64,000 nt of DNA from Hirundichthys speculiger (GCA_018398805.1 JAGFBZ010000861.1:838501-902500); one strand, 5' to 3'. Shown: positions 12,975-25,141, counted from the first letter of the stretch. Translations and numbers: made by a program. The notes: generated by a model not told the origin, from the letters alone.

Positions 12975-14595
12975 TTTTTAGCCATGTATACTGTAGGGCT
13001 CCACTGATTGCAGCTATTTTCTCACATTATGAGATTTAGATTGGGCATCGAGCATTTCCACATACTTGCACTTCTTTTCTTTTGTCTTCTGATGTAGTTT
13101 GGGTGTTGTTCTTTTGTAAACTTCATCCCATTTCTGATGACTGATGTTTGCGATTTGTGGAAAACACGACTGCGCTAGATTAGATGAGTAACCGGCATGC
13201 TACTATGAAGCTGGAACTACAAACTGGTGACACTGGGTCAAAGTAGCTGGATGTGTTGACATCAGTGAATATTATCTATTTCTATTTTGGATTCTTAATT
13301 CAAGTGGCAGAATCTTCCTTATTTGATACTTTTAGTTTTTTTTTTTTAAAGCTCAATTAGTATTGCAGTTTGTCCTTTCATTTATTGGAGAATGGACTGA
13401 GAGAAAGTGATGGAAGTAAGTGCTTATCTTTTAAAAGCATTTCATGTTAAGTATGTTGTTTTTTTTGTTTAGTGTTTGTGTTTCTTGCTAAATCTGAGGC
13501 AAGTTTCATCACAACAAGCTCCTTGAGAATACTGTACATGGCGGTTGTTGCAGTTCTTGGTTCTCGTGTTTTTTGGTTTTTTTTTTCGACTGAACTTTTC
13601 AACTCCTTACCGAGTGATGCCCTCCTATTAGGCTGCAGCTTATTGTGTTTCTCCTGGCTTGTTCTGCATGCACCAGCTCACACACACAGACTGTAAAAAA
13701 ACATGCATATACTCACTTAACACTGAGGTTGCCCAGCAGTCATGTCACTCTAGATTCATTTTCCCACCGTTTGGCAATGTACAGCAAACCACACAGCCAA
13801 GCAGACATAAGCACATACATACATACAGAATGACTGTATCTGTCATCTCTCTCTCATCGTTACCTCATTTTGTTCTGCTTGTCCATCACCTCCATTCTTC
13901 CTCTGTTGATGACTCAGTGTGCTCCTGTGGGACTCTGTATGTATGTGTGAATAATAGGTTTTCTCCGTGCTGCCTGGCGCCACTTTGCCCAGCCTGCACT
14001 CTCCTCCACCAAACACCATTTCTTACAATAAGACAGTTGAGAAGATACACTGTACTTTTGAGTTGTGGTGTGTATGGGTGTGTGTGTGTGTGCATTGCTA
14101 ATTGCATGCACCGCCACAAGGCTTTCACAAGCACTTCGGCTCTGAAGAACTCTGTCTTCACAGCGGGTCAAGTTCTGTAATGCCTCAGGTCCTCAACAAA
14201 ACCACTGAAGTAGAGTGAATTTAAGAAAGCCAGACAGATGGAACAAAAAGAGAATGGAACTTGACATAAACATGACTAAGACTCTGCAGGTCCCATTAGT
14301 GACACCTGGAGGCTACAATGTTTATTACACCCTATGGCAGTCGTGGGTGGTGTGTCCAAAAGATTATATGATTTTTGGGGGGTAGAATGACAAGCTGTTT
14401 CCTTTTCTTTTGAAATGAACTGTCAGTCAATCTAACTTCCTGAGCTGTAAGCTATTAACCAGACCGTCTCCAGTATCTACTGCCAGTACTAGTATCCCTG
14501 GTTGTTATCTGCCACTGTCAACAGTTTCAGGTTGGAAACATTTAGATGAGACAAAAAAAGCTCCTTTTTGGTTCTGATGTCTATCCTCGCTTTTG
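12975..14595. other. upstream non-coding DNA, no gene recognised
   Basis: No gene is recognised. The 173-codon frame at 13659-14180 is Cys/His-rich low-complexity reading of CA/GT-rich DNA and has no family match. A short GT tract lies at about 14079-14091. Confidence 0.5.
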
Positions 14596-14603
14596 CTTTA
14601 GAT

Positions 14604-14821
14604 CAGGGGTGGCCAACCCTCGAGAGCTGCAACCCTGCATGTCTTAGAAGTTTCCCTGCTTCAGCGCACCTGATTCAAATGAATGGATCATCATCAGCTT
14701 GTCATCCAGGTCTGCACAAGTCTGTTAACGACTCATTCATGTGAATCAGGTGCGCTGAAGCAGGGAAACATCTAAGACATGCAGGGTTGCGGCTCTCGAG
14801 GACCAGGGTTGGCCACCCCTG
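14604..14821. mobile_element. hAT-type MITE, 218 bp, perfect 8-bp target duplication
   Basis: The ends are CAGGGGTGGCC and GGCCACCCCTG. Inverted repeats of about 75-80 bp cover most of the element, including tgcatgtcttaga and gcttcagcgcacctgattca in inverted copies. CTTTAGAT is present exactly on both sides (14596-14603 and 14822-14829). The 8-bp duplication and CAG start fit the hAT superfamily. It cannot encode protein. Confidence 0.9.
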
Positions 14822-14969
14822 CTTTAGATGGATCAACTCTTGTTCGATAGTTTTTATTGCACCACCAGATGGGAGACATGTATATAATGATTCAAATAAT
14901 GTTATCCTTACTACATCCATCACCTCTTCTAGGACCATCACTGCATAGTGGTTTTAAAGCAACATATGC

Positions 14970-15470
14970 TCAGGGAAGACCTTGCATATTTCAGTGGAGA
15001 CAGTGCTAAACCACATACTGCATCCATCACAGGAGCATGGCTTCACAGGGGAAGAGAACTGGCCTGCCTGCGACTTCTTCTGCTTCTTCTGTTGTATCAT
15101 AAAACGAAAAATCTGACAACAAAGGCTATGAACTGTTAGAGCAGCTAGAATCCTGTATCAGACAAGGATGGCAGAACATTCCTCTCCCAAAATACAGCAA
15201 CTGTCTCCTCACCTCTCATATGTTTACAGGCAGTTGTTAAATGAAGAGGGGACGCTACACAATTGTAAACATCACCCTCTTCCAACTTTTTTGAGATGTG
15301 TTGCTGCCATACAAATCAAAATGAGATAATACTTTACATGAAATGGTAAAATGTCTCATACATCTGATATGTTCCGTGTTCTATTGGGAATAAAATATCG
15401 GTTTAATTGCATTCTGTTTTATTTACATTTTACTCAGCATCCCAACTTTTTTGAAACTCGGATTGCATAT
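14970..15470 (+). mobile_element. Tc1/mariner-type transposase relic with 3' terminal repeat
   Basis: Sequence fragments correspond to a well-known fish element: gggaagaccttgcatatttc, cataaaacgaaaaatctgac, gagcagctagaatcctgtat, cattcctctcccaaaa, then agaggggacgctacacaatt, and a terminal catcccaacttttttgaaac. In the intact protein these parts code for the end of a DD34E-type transposase. Here the catalytic DLSPIEN-like stretch is deleted and frames are broken. Confidence 0.65.
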
Positions 15471-15474
15471 GTAC

Positions 15475-15685
15475 ACACATTGATTTGCCAGTAATAGTGT
15501 ATGTTTTTTTATATTGCATAATATAATATTTTAATATAATATATTTGTATATGGATGGGAACTATAGTGGGACTAGGTTAACTGTTATTGGCAATTATGT
15601 AAATGAAAAATATTGCATCAATTCTAGCTTATCAATATTTTTTGACTTATGGCTCTTTTTTGTGGCACTAAGTAGCCTTTATTCA
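15475..15685. other. AT-rich spacer, nothing recognised
   Basis: AT-rich sequence including a tataatataatattttaat stretch. No feature is supported. Confidence 0.5.
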
Positions 15686-15689
15686 CAGT

Positions 15690-15840
15690 GACAGGAAATA
15701 AGCATAGAGAGAGAATGGGTAAGACATGCAGCAAACGGTTTCAGGCCGGGAGTCAAACCTGTGACTGCTGCAGGAGGACTGTAGCCTCTTGTCTCCTCGG
15801 TAGCGCAGTAGTTAGGGCAGGTGGCCTATGGCTCAATTAT
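15690..15840. repeat. tRNA-like SINE relic
   Basis: The run ggccgggagtcaaacctgtg resembles an inverted tRNA B-box region, and ctcctcggtagcgcagtag resembles the start of tRNA-Met with an A box. The two halves are not arranged as a foldable tRNA: no anticodon stem or matching 3' acceptor is present. This fits a degraded tRNA-derived fish repeat. Confidence 0.4.
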
Positions 15841-15849
15841 TTTTACAGT

Positions 15850-18190
15850 ATATTAGAAGGGACCTTCGTATTTGGGATGTTGTCTAGAGTTTCCACAAGT
15901 CTCCTGACAGACCCTATCGTTAGTCAAAGCATCCACTAATATCCATTAGATTTCTTTAAATGTGTGTATTTTTTAGTTTTTTGTCTTAGTTTTTTTTGTC
16001 TTCTCATTATATCGTTCTTTATACATCTGTTTCAGTTTTTGTTCACATTTCTTTTGCTCTCAAGGATCTTAACCTCCAGGATTGTGCCTTTTGGATATGC
16101 TAAAGATTGTGAGTCTGACTGCATGGTTCCATATTTGTGTAAACGTGGTTAAAAGGTGATAGGAGAACATGCACCATTCTGTATACTTTCTATATATATT
16201 TGCAAGTATTGGCTTGTGATTTTGCATATCAAAACTATGAGAGATTGGAGTGCGCACAATGTAGGACTGCTTGAGTCTGTTTACTGCATGCTGTCTGTGA
16301 CTGAGAAATTCCTGAAACTGCAAGCCAGCTCAGAAATATTCACTCATGCATTCAGTAACATACTTACCCTATGGTCGATGTATGTATGTTGTTCATGTTT
16401 ATAAGGTGTCTCTTGATAGCCAAAACAAGACCATGCAGTCACTGAGGGCAAGTACAGGAGAAATATTTGTAATAAAAGTTTTTTAAAAATTGAATGCATT
16501 GTCGTTTTGACAGAAATGAGACATCAGTGAAAAAAATAATTGTAAGAAAAAAACCCGACGAAGGGGCATTGTCTCTTAACAGAGACAAGAACCCCAACTT
16601 TCATAAAAAGGAAAAGTAAAAGCTTACAGACAAGGTCGGAAAGCTTAATGCATTTAAAACAGGAGGTACGTCAGGAAAACATGGGAGAGGAGAAAGGGTG
16701 AAAAAAGATAAAACGTAATGGTAAAGTGGGCAGAGGATGATAAGTGAAGTTGCATGAAATAAAAAGAGACAATCTAGAGGTAGAAAGTGAATTTGGGAAG
16801 TGAAAATTTACCACTACCAGGTATGTGAAGGATCTGTGGTATGTGTATGTAATGTCTAGTGAATGGCTTGTGTGTGCATGTTGGTTGACCAGTGGCAGCT
16901 CTTTAACCTTGTAATTTATCACATCACTCTCCTTGCAGTGATGGCAGCCCTGCACCAGCTTAAAGCACTGCTTCTGGTATGTGTGTGGGAAGAGAGAGAC
17001 TTCTCATCTAAGAGCAGATTCTTGAGATGTCAGACTAAATGTCTTTGAGCCTGCCTTTGTTTTGTCTCTTACCTGTTGGAGTTGGTCTCCAGATCAGTTT
17101 GGATCTAATGACCTTCTGAAAAGGTGAGCCTCAGTCTGCTTCTATACGAACTGTGGTTCAGTGCAGTTAAGATATGCATGCAGTACAGACCAAAGACATC
17201 CAGATATATTAGTAATTGGCTCTTGATCTCAGCTTTTCCTTGTTTTTTAATCATTGGAGGTACGTTGCACATATGCACATATACACACACACACACACAT
17301 ACACATACACACATACATTCTCTCATATTCAGTATTCACCTAGAGGCGACAAAGAAAGAAGAGCGAAGAGCAGACAAGGTCGTAGTTCCTGTATGGACCG
17401 TCTTTGAAAGCGGAGTCGTCTGTTTTCCTTTCCATCCTTTGATGTTAAAGAAGTCTCTTTACTAGTGTAAAGACAGAATACAATAACACCAATTCCCCCA
17501 ACCCTTCACATAGCCCTCTGTACTCTGTACACACCCACAAAGCTCTGCAGGGAGACAGGTAACCCACAGCAACCCCAGCCAGAAATCAGAATGAGTGTGG
17601 CAGATGTCCAGGGCTTGTGCAGCATGCTGGGTGTGTTTGTGTTTCCCCACATAGCCATGTGCTAGCTTGAGTGCTGTATGTATACTTGCTGGTGTACATG
17701 AAAATCTGTGAGCGGTAATATGGTTCACACATATGACCATCAATATTTAGATTTCACAATTATTATCAATATACCCCTCCATGCTATATGTTGTATATAA
17801 TGTCATTAAACTATGTCATAAAATGGCAAAGCTGGATGTTATTTGATGTGCATCCCCTTTTAAGTCAGTCTGGTAGAATTATAAACTGTGCAAATGTGCA
17901 TGTGTCATTGTGCCCATTCATACACGTGTCTGCAGGGTTGGTTTGTCTGCATTCTTGAAAGAGTCAGTGTGTCCCTGACGTGACACTTCTGCATGAAAAG
18001 GTGCATCTACTGATACTGTATCTGCAGATGCATGTTTAATTTCTGTTAACTAATGGAATAACACATTCCATCAACCAGAAACTCCTGGAATTTACATGTA
18101 AGTTGCAGTAAGATGTAGTAGTTTTCTCATTTTCTTATGAGAATGTCTTTGCATCAGAGGATCATAATTTAATGTTGTCAGTATTAAGTA
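15850..18190. other. upstream non-coding DNA, no gene recognised
   Basis: No supported exon. It contains a (AC)n microsatellite at 17282-17300. A 38-nt stretch at 16939-16976 has good splice signals on both sides but no family match (see rejected items). Confidence 0.5.
17282..17300. repeat. (AC)n microsatellite
   Basis: About nine AC units followed by interrupted ACACAT units to about 17315. Confidence 0.9.
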
Positions 18191-18199
18191 CTGCATCAG

Positions 18200-18310
18200 A
18201 AGCACTAGTGGATTATATTGATACCAGCATCGGCAATCTGTAAAAATTTGATAAAAAAAATATTGGCATATCAGATATTGTCAAATATCCTATATCGTGC
18301 ACCTCGCAAT
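18200..18310. repeat. possible hAT MITE fragment
   Basis: The segments gataccagcatcggcaatct and atatcctatatcgtgcacct resemble the TATCG-rich ends of fish hAT MITEs. No partner end or target duplication was found. Confidence 0.25.
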
Positions 18311-18314
18311 TAAG

Positions 18315-19435
18315 TTACATTAAGTTGATATTAATTATTAACCTCTTTTTAACAACTGCATTCTTACTATAAAAATATGACTTTATGGAAAAGGGGGACT
18401 AAAGAAATAACTCTGTCCTAAGTACCAAAAATAGTTGCGTATACTGTGCACAGAGTATCTATTATGGTATGTATTACAGAGCAACTGCAGGTTGATAACA
18501 GTCAAATAGATCTTTTAAAGGTCAGAGTGATTATCTGATAGAATTATCTGATATTTTGTGTATATATGTGATTACAAAAAAATCAATAAAACCTATATTC
18601 AGAGGAGGAGGAGCTTATTTTGTATGCTTTGCACTAATGCCCAAAGAATCCACTGCCAACATCCCAGTGCCAGACAGCACAGGACAGTGACGCAGTGGGT
18701 CAGTAATGCTCTGGTAGAACGAAGGGGACCTACATGATATGGTTTCAGTGTTGTAGCTCATGAGTGGTCTCAGTACTCCTAGACACACATCACTTTTGTC
18801 TTTCATACACCCACCCATTTGCTTCATGTTTTCTGCACCTCCATCAGCCTCCTTGTTGCTAATATTGTGTCATAAATTTCCCAAGACGTTGTCAGCTTCA
18901 AAGGGCAGGGTCTCAATAACTTTTAGATCAGCCAGACCAGCAATAACTGGCTGAAATTAGGTTTCCTCCTAAAAAGAGCCGACTTTCTCTGAAAAGGCTG
19001 GTTAGGAGAGGATGAAAGAATCCTTTTATGTCAATAAACTTGTTACGGCATCGATGCCATGCAAGCCCCGGAGTTCCCATGTTTTCTGTGCATAGTTCTG
19101 TTGTGACTTGAAGTTTTGGGGCTTGAGTGGCGTAATGAGATTTTCTTCCCCCACAGCAGGAGCAGCAAGAGGTAAAGATAAGAGAGAGTCACCTCTCAGC
19201 ATTAACAAGAGAATATAAGAGAGAGAGAGAGAGAGATGGACAGACGGAGAGCATTAACAGCAAAGATAGATATATGAAAAGGCCAACACAGCAGTACTGG
19301 TGCAGGAACACCTTTACGACACATGCTGAGATCCTGCAGTGCCTTGTGTGGATTACACACCTGTCATACACATCATGATTCATGTTGACCAGAGTTTATC
19401 CCTGGTGGGGGCTCTGTGTGGGTGTGGACTAATAC
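18315..19435. other. upstream non-coding DNA, no gene recognised
   Basis: Short open frames on both strands have no family resemblance. A GA-rich stretch lies at about 19215-19235. Nothing else is supported. Confidence 0.45.
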
Positions 19436-19439
19436 TATG

Positions 19440-20050
19440 CAGTGGACAAAAAAAAGTCTACGCAAACCTGTAAAAAAAATTTTTTTGATGTAAAATTAAA
19501 TGAATATAAATCATGCAAACAGATCACAAACTTTTGAAGAAAAAGTAAAAAAAATTACGGTAATCTAACTTTTTGTTAAATACAGTTTGGTGAAGCATTA
19601 TTTGACTTTGTCACTGCACTCTTGGTTAAGAGGTTAAGAGTTGGCAAAATCTTCTACTTTTCCTTGCAAAAATTACTTGTACTATGTGATAACAATTGAA
19701 AAGAATATTATCTGTGCACAATAGGTGATATGTAGGTTGCTCTTTTAGTCCTTATTTTATTTTGAAACATAAATCTTCATTTTTCTTCAATTACGACCGG
19801 TCTTCCAGCCCTCCTGACCAAAATCATCCCTACAGTATGATGCAGCCACCACCATGCTTCATTGTGAGGATGGTATTCTCAGGGTCATTAGAAGTGTTGG
19901 GTTTGCATAAGATAACTGCTAAAAGATTTAGTTTTAGACTAATCTGACCAGGGTAAATTCTTCAAGGTGTCAGTATGGGTTGTAGGAGTACAAGCAGTAA
20001 TGCCACTTTAAATATTTGATTGATTTTTGCAGTGGTAAACTTTTTCTTTA
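19440..20050. mobile_element. decayed Tc1/mariner-like DNA transposon relic
   Basis: The stretch cctcctgaccaaaatcatcc, gatgcagccaccaccatgct, tcattgtgaggatggtattc and ctaatctgaccagggtaaat follows, in order, the antisense side of Tc1-like transposase genes common in fish. No reading frame survives and the ends are not defined. Confidence 0.5.
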
Positions 20051-20059
20051 ACACAGAAA

Positions 20060-20800
20060 CACCACGACTGGTTCAACACATGGCTCAACAAGGCACAGTG
20101 GGAATGGGAATGGTAACAAACCATCATTGCTTTAGGGAAACCTTACGGAGTGGGCTAGAAGAAGCCAACAGCTTACGCCTCCAAAAAGAGAGGTGATTGG
20201 ACTGCAAAAAAAATGTCTATAATAGAGAAAGACGGCTAGCAGCAGCTGTCAGACCTGTTCTGCGTTCATTAGCCGATTTGAGGATCACCGCCTGCTTTGT
20301 CTGAGCTGTCAGCTCCAAAGAGTGTGTCCATCACCGCTCACCTGTGATGTGTGCACAAGCATCACTACCTGTGACTTTGTCTCAGTGTCAGTCTGAGTTC
20401 ATGTCCATATCTGTCAATCTTTTTGTGGGTACTTGCAGAGTAACCATTACTGTTTTTTCCATCTTACTAGTAGAACAGGTGTAACAGGTAAAAGAGGCAG
20501 TGGTGCAGATGAGTGTTGTGTTGCAGGGCTTTTGCCATATTTATTTTAAATTCCACCCTTGACTAGTTTTTCTGCAAATACCATTAAGTTTACTCATGGT
20601 CTACTGCAACTAGTCATACTAACATTAAGACTTAGAAACAATAGCCACATTCATTTTCACAATACAAAATATTTTAGCTTCATAACTGTAATGAAAACAT
20701 CAACGTACTTAAGAAAATGTCTTTTATACGAAGATGTAAATAAAGTGCATTTCATGCCAGGATTCTGCAAACTGCAAAGTGGAAAAAAATACAAGGACCT
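20060..20800. other. upstream non-coding DNA between two transposon relics
   Basis: No exon, repeat end or RNA gene is recognised. A 97-codon frame at 20559-20852 is AT-rich and has no family resemblance. Confidence 0.45.
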
Positions 20801-20801
20801 A

Positions 20802-21538
20802 CCGTGCCATGAAAAGGTATTTCCCCTCTTTCTGATTTCTTATGACACTTAAGTCTCTTTGATGATCTGAAACATTTAAGTACCAGACGAAGATGACCCA
20901 AGTAAACACAACCTAGACAACTTGCTGTGATTGATGGAACCGTGAATTCTGCTGTCTACTAAATAGTCCTGAAGGAGAATGTCCAGCTGTCAGTTCATGA
21001 CCTCAAGCTTTAGGTCACTTGGTTTCTGCAGCAGGACAGTGATGCAAAACACACCATCAAGTCTACCTCTGAATGGTTTTAAAAAAGAAAAACAAAATGA
21101 AGGTTTTGGAGTTGCTTTGTCAAAGTCCAGACTTGAATCCAATTGAGATGCTGTGGCGTGACCTTAAAAAGGCGGTTTGTGCTCAGAAACCCTCCAATGT
21201 GGCTGAATTGAAACAATTCTGCAAAGAAGAGTGGGCAAAAATTCCTCCACAGAGATGTGAAAGACTCATTGCCAGTTATCACAAACGCTCGACTGCAGTT
21301 GCTGTTAAGGGTGGCACAACCAATTATTAGGCAATTACTTTTTCACATCGGGCCATGTAGGTTTGGATAGTTTTTTTTCCCACAATAAATAAAATCACCT
21401 CTTAAAAACAGCATTTTGTCTTTACTTGGTTATCTTTGTCTAATCTTTAAGTCTGTCTGATGATCTGAAACATTTCAGTGTGACAAACATGCAAAAAAAT
21501 AAGAAATCAGGAAGGGGGCCAATGATTTTTCATGACAC
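20802..21538 (+). mobile_element. internally deleted Tc1/mariner element, 737 bp, TA target duplication
   Basis: The left end (ccgtgccatgaaaaggtatt) and right end (inverse of gtgtcatgaaaaatcattgg) are imperfect inverted repeats, with TA at 20800-20801 and 21539-21540. Inside, about 70 codons of the transposase C terminus survive: CQSPDLNPIEMLWRDLKKAV, then EWAKIPPQRCERLIASYHKR. An intact element is about 1.6 kb, so the DNA-binding half and most of the catalytic core are gone. Stop codons occur upstream of the surviving frame. Confidence 0.85.
21085..21330 (+). pseudogene. Tc1-like transposase C-terminal remnant
   Basis: This is the coding remnant inside the deleted Tc1/mariner element. SPDLNPIE-x-LW carries the D-x-N-P-I-E motif that holds the last catalytic Glu of the DDE triad. 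The remnant ends at its natural stop after GGTTNY. The first two catalytic Asp regions are missing or too decayed to read, so no active enzyme is possible. Confidence 0.85.
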
Positions 21539-21540
21539 TA

Positions 21541-21855
21541 TAAAAAGATCTGTTTGGCAAGAATTAGTAATTCGAGAATGATCGACATTATTTTGGGAAT
21601 ACTATAAAAAACTATACAAGTCATTTAAAATCCCTGATCAAAATAGCACATTTTGTGCCTTAAAAGGTCTCAGTTGGAAGTCATGCCTGACAAGTTTCTG
21701 TGAATGTGAACAAGTGTTCTTTTATGCGTACTCTGTTTGATCCTTTGACTTAAATAGACCTGTTTGTCGTCTCATCAAGATATTCATCTGTAGTTGTGTT
21801 TGGTCGGCCCCGTCTCTCTCGCCATCATTTATTTGTCTCTTGTCCCTCTCTGCAG
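21541..21855. other. spacer before wdpcp coding exon 1
   Basis: 315 bp of non-coding DNA ending in the cttgtccctctctgcag acceptor of the first coding exon. No promoter or non-coding exon is identified here. Confidence 0.6.
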
Positions 21856-21884
21856 ACTTGGGTTGGGTTACACTCGTCCGTCAG

Positions 21885-21945
21885 ATGGCGTTCTGCCTGG
21901 CTGAGCTGCACTTGTGGTCCACCAAGAGCTCGCTCCACGTTAAAG
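21885..21945 (+). CDS. wdpcp: wdpcp coding exon 1 (residues 1-20)
   Basis: Encodes the initiator Met and a CLAELHLWSTKSSLH block matching the start of vertebrate WDPCP. The exon itself begins at 21856 after a ctctctgcag acceptor, leaving 29 nt of 5' UTR. That UTR has no in-frame stop, so the start is chosen by homology. The Kozak context has G at +4 but C at -3. The donor after AAAG is gtccca, which is weak. It is nevertheless supported because the split GAT codon restores the conserved D-x-D-I-G motif in exon 2 with the same length as the human protein. Confidence 0.93.
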
Positions 21946-24900
21946 GTCCCACTTATCACCATGTTCAATCTTTCTCTTTCTCTCTCATAAAGTCTCCCCT
22001 TGTCTTCTTTCTCTTCTTCTCGCTGTTCTCTATGTTGTTCCAGCAGTTTCTGTCAACACTTACTTTGTTTTCGCACCTCTTTCCCACCTGTATCTATCTG
22101 AACAATCTAACTTCTCACTTTGTCTGTTTTCACTTTCTCAAACTTAAAGAGTTTATTGATTGCATCATACTTGACATTCTTTTTGTTGCTTTTGAATGCA
22201 TTTGCACATTTTCTTTACAAAAGTAACTGAAAACACAGTGAAGACCATGTACCTTCGCTACAATTAGAGAGATATAGCTGATGATTCAGTTGATGTTTGT
22301 CTTTCAGCAAGCGAAGTGAAGCACAATTGAATTGATGTCAGGTGATTCAGTTGGCTTTGAAAGGGAATTAAATTTTTTCCCTATCAAAAATACCTTTCCA
22401 GTTTAAAAAAAGAGTATTTTGCAGTTTGTTTTTTTTTTTGTTATTGTCTGTCAGTGTTTTAAAGTGCAGCATTATCTTTGATGGGTTTATCTGACTCTGA
22501 AGCAGAATTCAGTATAAACGTCGGTTATATGGTGGTAACTTCAACGTGTTTTGTTAAACAGAGTAACAAACTCTTTACTGGTACTGAAATATTTCCAGGT
22601 CTTTGTGTGGAAAACAGAAAATGTAATGTTTTTTTTCTCTTTTTAAACTGTGTATAGCCAGTGGAAAATGTCACATTTGTATTAATCACAGTGTCTTGGA
22701 CTGAAATTGAACACAACTCTGTCCTCTACCTCTGAGAAAACCTGTGAAGTTTTTTCACACCCAGCAGTCCTCTTCAAGACCTGCCATCATCATGCGTAGA
22801 GAACTGTCAACCACTGCTACCTCATCAGACCCCGTACAGTTTTAGTTTCACGTTTTGACAGTTTCTGTGTGGTACCCGGCTCACCATATATCAGTCCATC
22901 TCCTCCATCAGACAAAAATGCTCTGTTTCTCCATTTTCTTGTTTTTCTCTCCCTTCCATTCTGTCATGTCTTTCACAGTCTGTTGAACTTTCAATGAAGA
23001 TAGTGTCTCTCACAGACTGTTTATGTGTTTGTGTGTGCGTATGCACGTATGTGTGTTGTGTCATGTGTGGTACGAGAGTGTATATCCAAGATGACAGTGA
23101 CATATCCTTATTTGTTTATGTTTTTTTTCCTGCTGTGTGTGTCATCTGCTATCTCAGAAGAATGTGGGGGGATACATCTGAGGGGAAAGACCTGGTTGCT
23201 GAGGTGTGACGCTACCTATCATCACCTTCCTCACATCATACATTGGCTTGAAAACAAAAATATAGATTGGAAAAAAAAAAGCAGCATCTTAACTATAATG
23301 ATATGAAGATGGTGTGTACGTTCTGTATGATTGAATAATGTTTACACAGACACACACTACATCAGGCAGCTCCACCAACTTTAGACCCACCTTAAGACTA
23401 CTTGGTTATGATATCACTGAAGGAACAGTGGCTGTGTAAGTTTAAAAATAAAAGAACTTTTGGATACGGGGAGTAGTTTTGACTCTGAAGAGGTCAGAGA
23501 AGTATCTTCACATACACATGATGGCCTGCATAGGTGTTCCATTGTAATGAGCCTGGTCGTGTGTCAAAAAGAGTGTCTGTGTTGTAACAAACAGACCATT
23601 TGAAAGCCTGTTTTCTTTCCTCTTTTAAATGGTGCCACACTTGTAAGGAACATGCATTTGTGGGATGAGCAGCAAAGCTGAGTATGTGGGTTGCGCCCAT
23701 GAAAGATTTGCCGCTCCTCATTTCCTCATCCTATCCTATCAGCACTTAGGACCCGTAGGCAGTCTTCTTCAGACTTGCAGCCAAGGTTTGGAGGACGATA
23801 TGCCTGATGGCTGTGTATGGTTCTTTCCACACGCTGCTGAGGCCCCTATTTGTTAAATTAGTACATTTAAATTGTTAAATTGCCAGAGTGTCTTGTTTCT
23901 TCAGGCTTCAATCAGAATCCAAAAACCAGAAAGTTGTTTAGGCGAGAAGATGTGGCAAATCTTTCATGGGCGCAACCCACATTCTCAGCTCTGCTGCTCA
24001 TCCCACAAATGCATGTTTCTTCCAAATGTGGCACCATTTAAAAGGGAAAGGCTTTCTCAACAGTCTAAGATTTATTGCCAAGAAGCATTGTTCCAATGAA
24101 AACATAATATACCAAACACAAATCTCCTTACTTTTTTGCTTAGTTTATTTATACTGTATATTAAAATAATAAACTGTAAAAAAAAAAAAAAAAAAAGAAA
24201 GAAACATTTAATAAGAACTTGAAATAGACAAACTTTTATGTTGTGAGGAAAACACCTTGATTAGATGTGCAGATGTCATCAGTGTTGCCATATACACCTG
24301 TTACTTACAAATTTATAGCAAAGTTTATGTCGCGAACCAGCCATGCTCGTAGGATTTCCTGGGTCCTTCATATGATAAGTTGACATCGTCACAACCTGCA
24401 GGCATCATTTTTTGAAAAGACGCAACATGAGAAGAGACTGATAAACACAGATTTAGGATCCATATATTATGCTATTATCCATATATTATCCATATATTAT
24501 TATGTTATATGTGAATGCTGTAATTTATTACTGATACAAAAAAATCATGTATCACATATGTATGGGGTACATAAATTTCCACTACATTTTACAATGGAGG
24601 AGGGCTTACAAGTTTAAAAGTTCAAGTCCCTGTTTTGTTTTGTTAGTTTTTTTTAAATAGCGAGGGAGGCACGTTTCTATGACAGAAGAACACTGGCAGA
24701 CCACTCACATCATTTTATCCCTGCACCCTCCCACTCACGTCATTGTTGACTAACCATTGTATTTATTGTGATCTCAGTAGGCTTACAACTGAGGATAGAT
24801 ATACATGACCAAACATGTTTGACGTCCACTGACCCTGGCCAGATTTTAAAATTTCTAAAATTTTAAAACAAATCAGTATGTTAGAGAAATAAAGCAGTTT

Positions 24901-25110
24901 AATTTTTTTTGCCACACAGCAACATTCTATAACGCAAGCACATCTAAATCTGGAGAGATGTTGCATCGTTAGATTTAACTTGAAGTCCACATTCTTCTGA
25001 TTGGAGCGTGCCTGTGTGTCCAGCACAAAAGTAGTGATTGTGATCCTCTCACATACACAAATCTATCATCTTCTACACATTGTTGGTGTCATCGGGCTTT
25101 TTGTTCAAAC

Positions 25111-25141
<31 letters not shown>

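Noticed and set aside
13659..14180. 173-codon frame rich in Cys, His and Thr
   Set aside because: It overlaps minus-strand frames of similar length in GT/CA-rich DNA and shows no conserved domain pattern.
15801..15838. tRNA-Met-like sequence
   Set aside because: Only the D-arm region resembles a tRNA; no anticodon stem-loop, T arm or acceptor pairing follows, so it is not a functional tRNA gene.
16939..16976. Short open segment with ATG (MAALHQLKALLL) between a good acceptor and a good donor
   Set aside because: No family match. Splicing to the wdpcp exon at 21856 would put the start codon at 21885 out of frame, so it cannot be a coding 5' exon. A 5' UTR exon is possible but unsupported.
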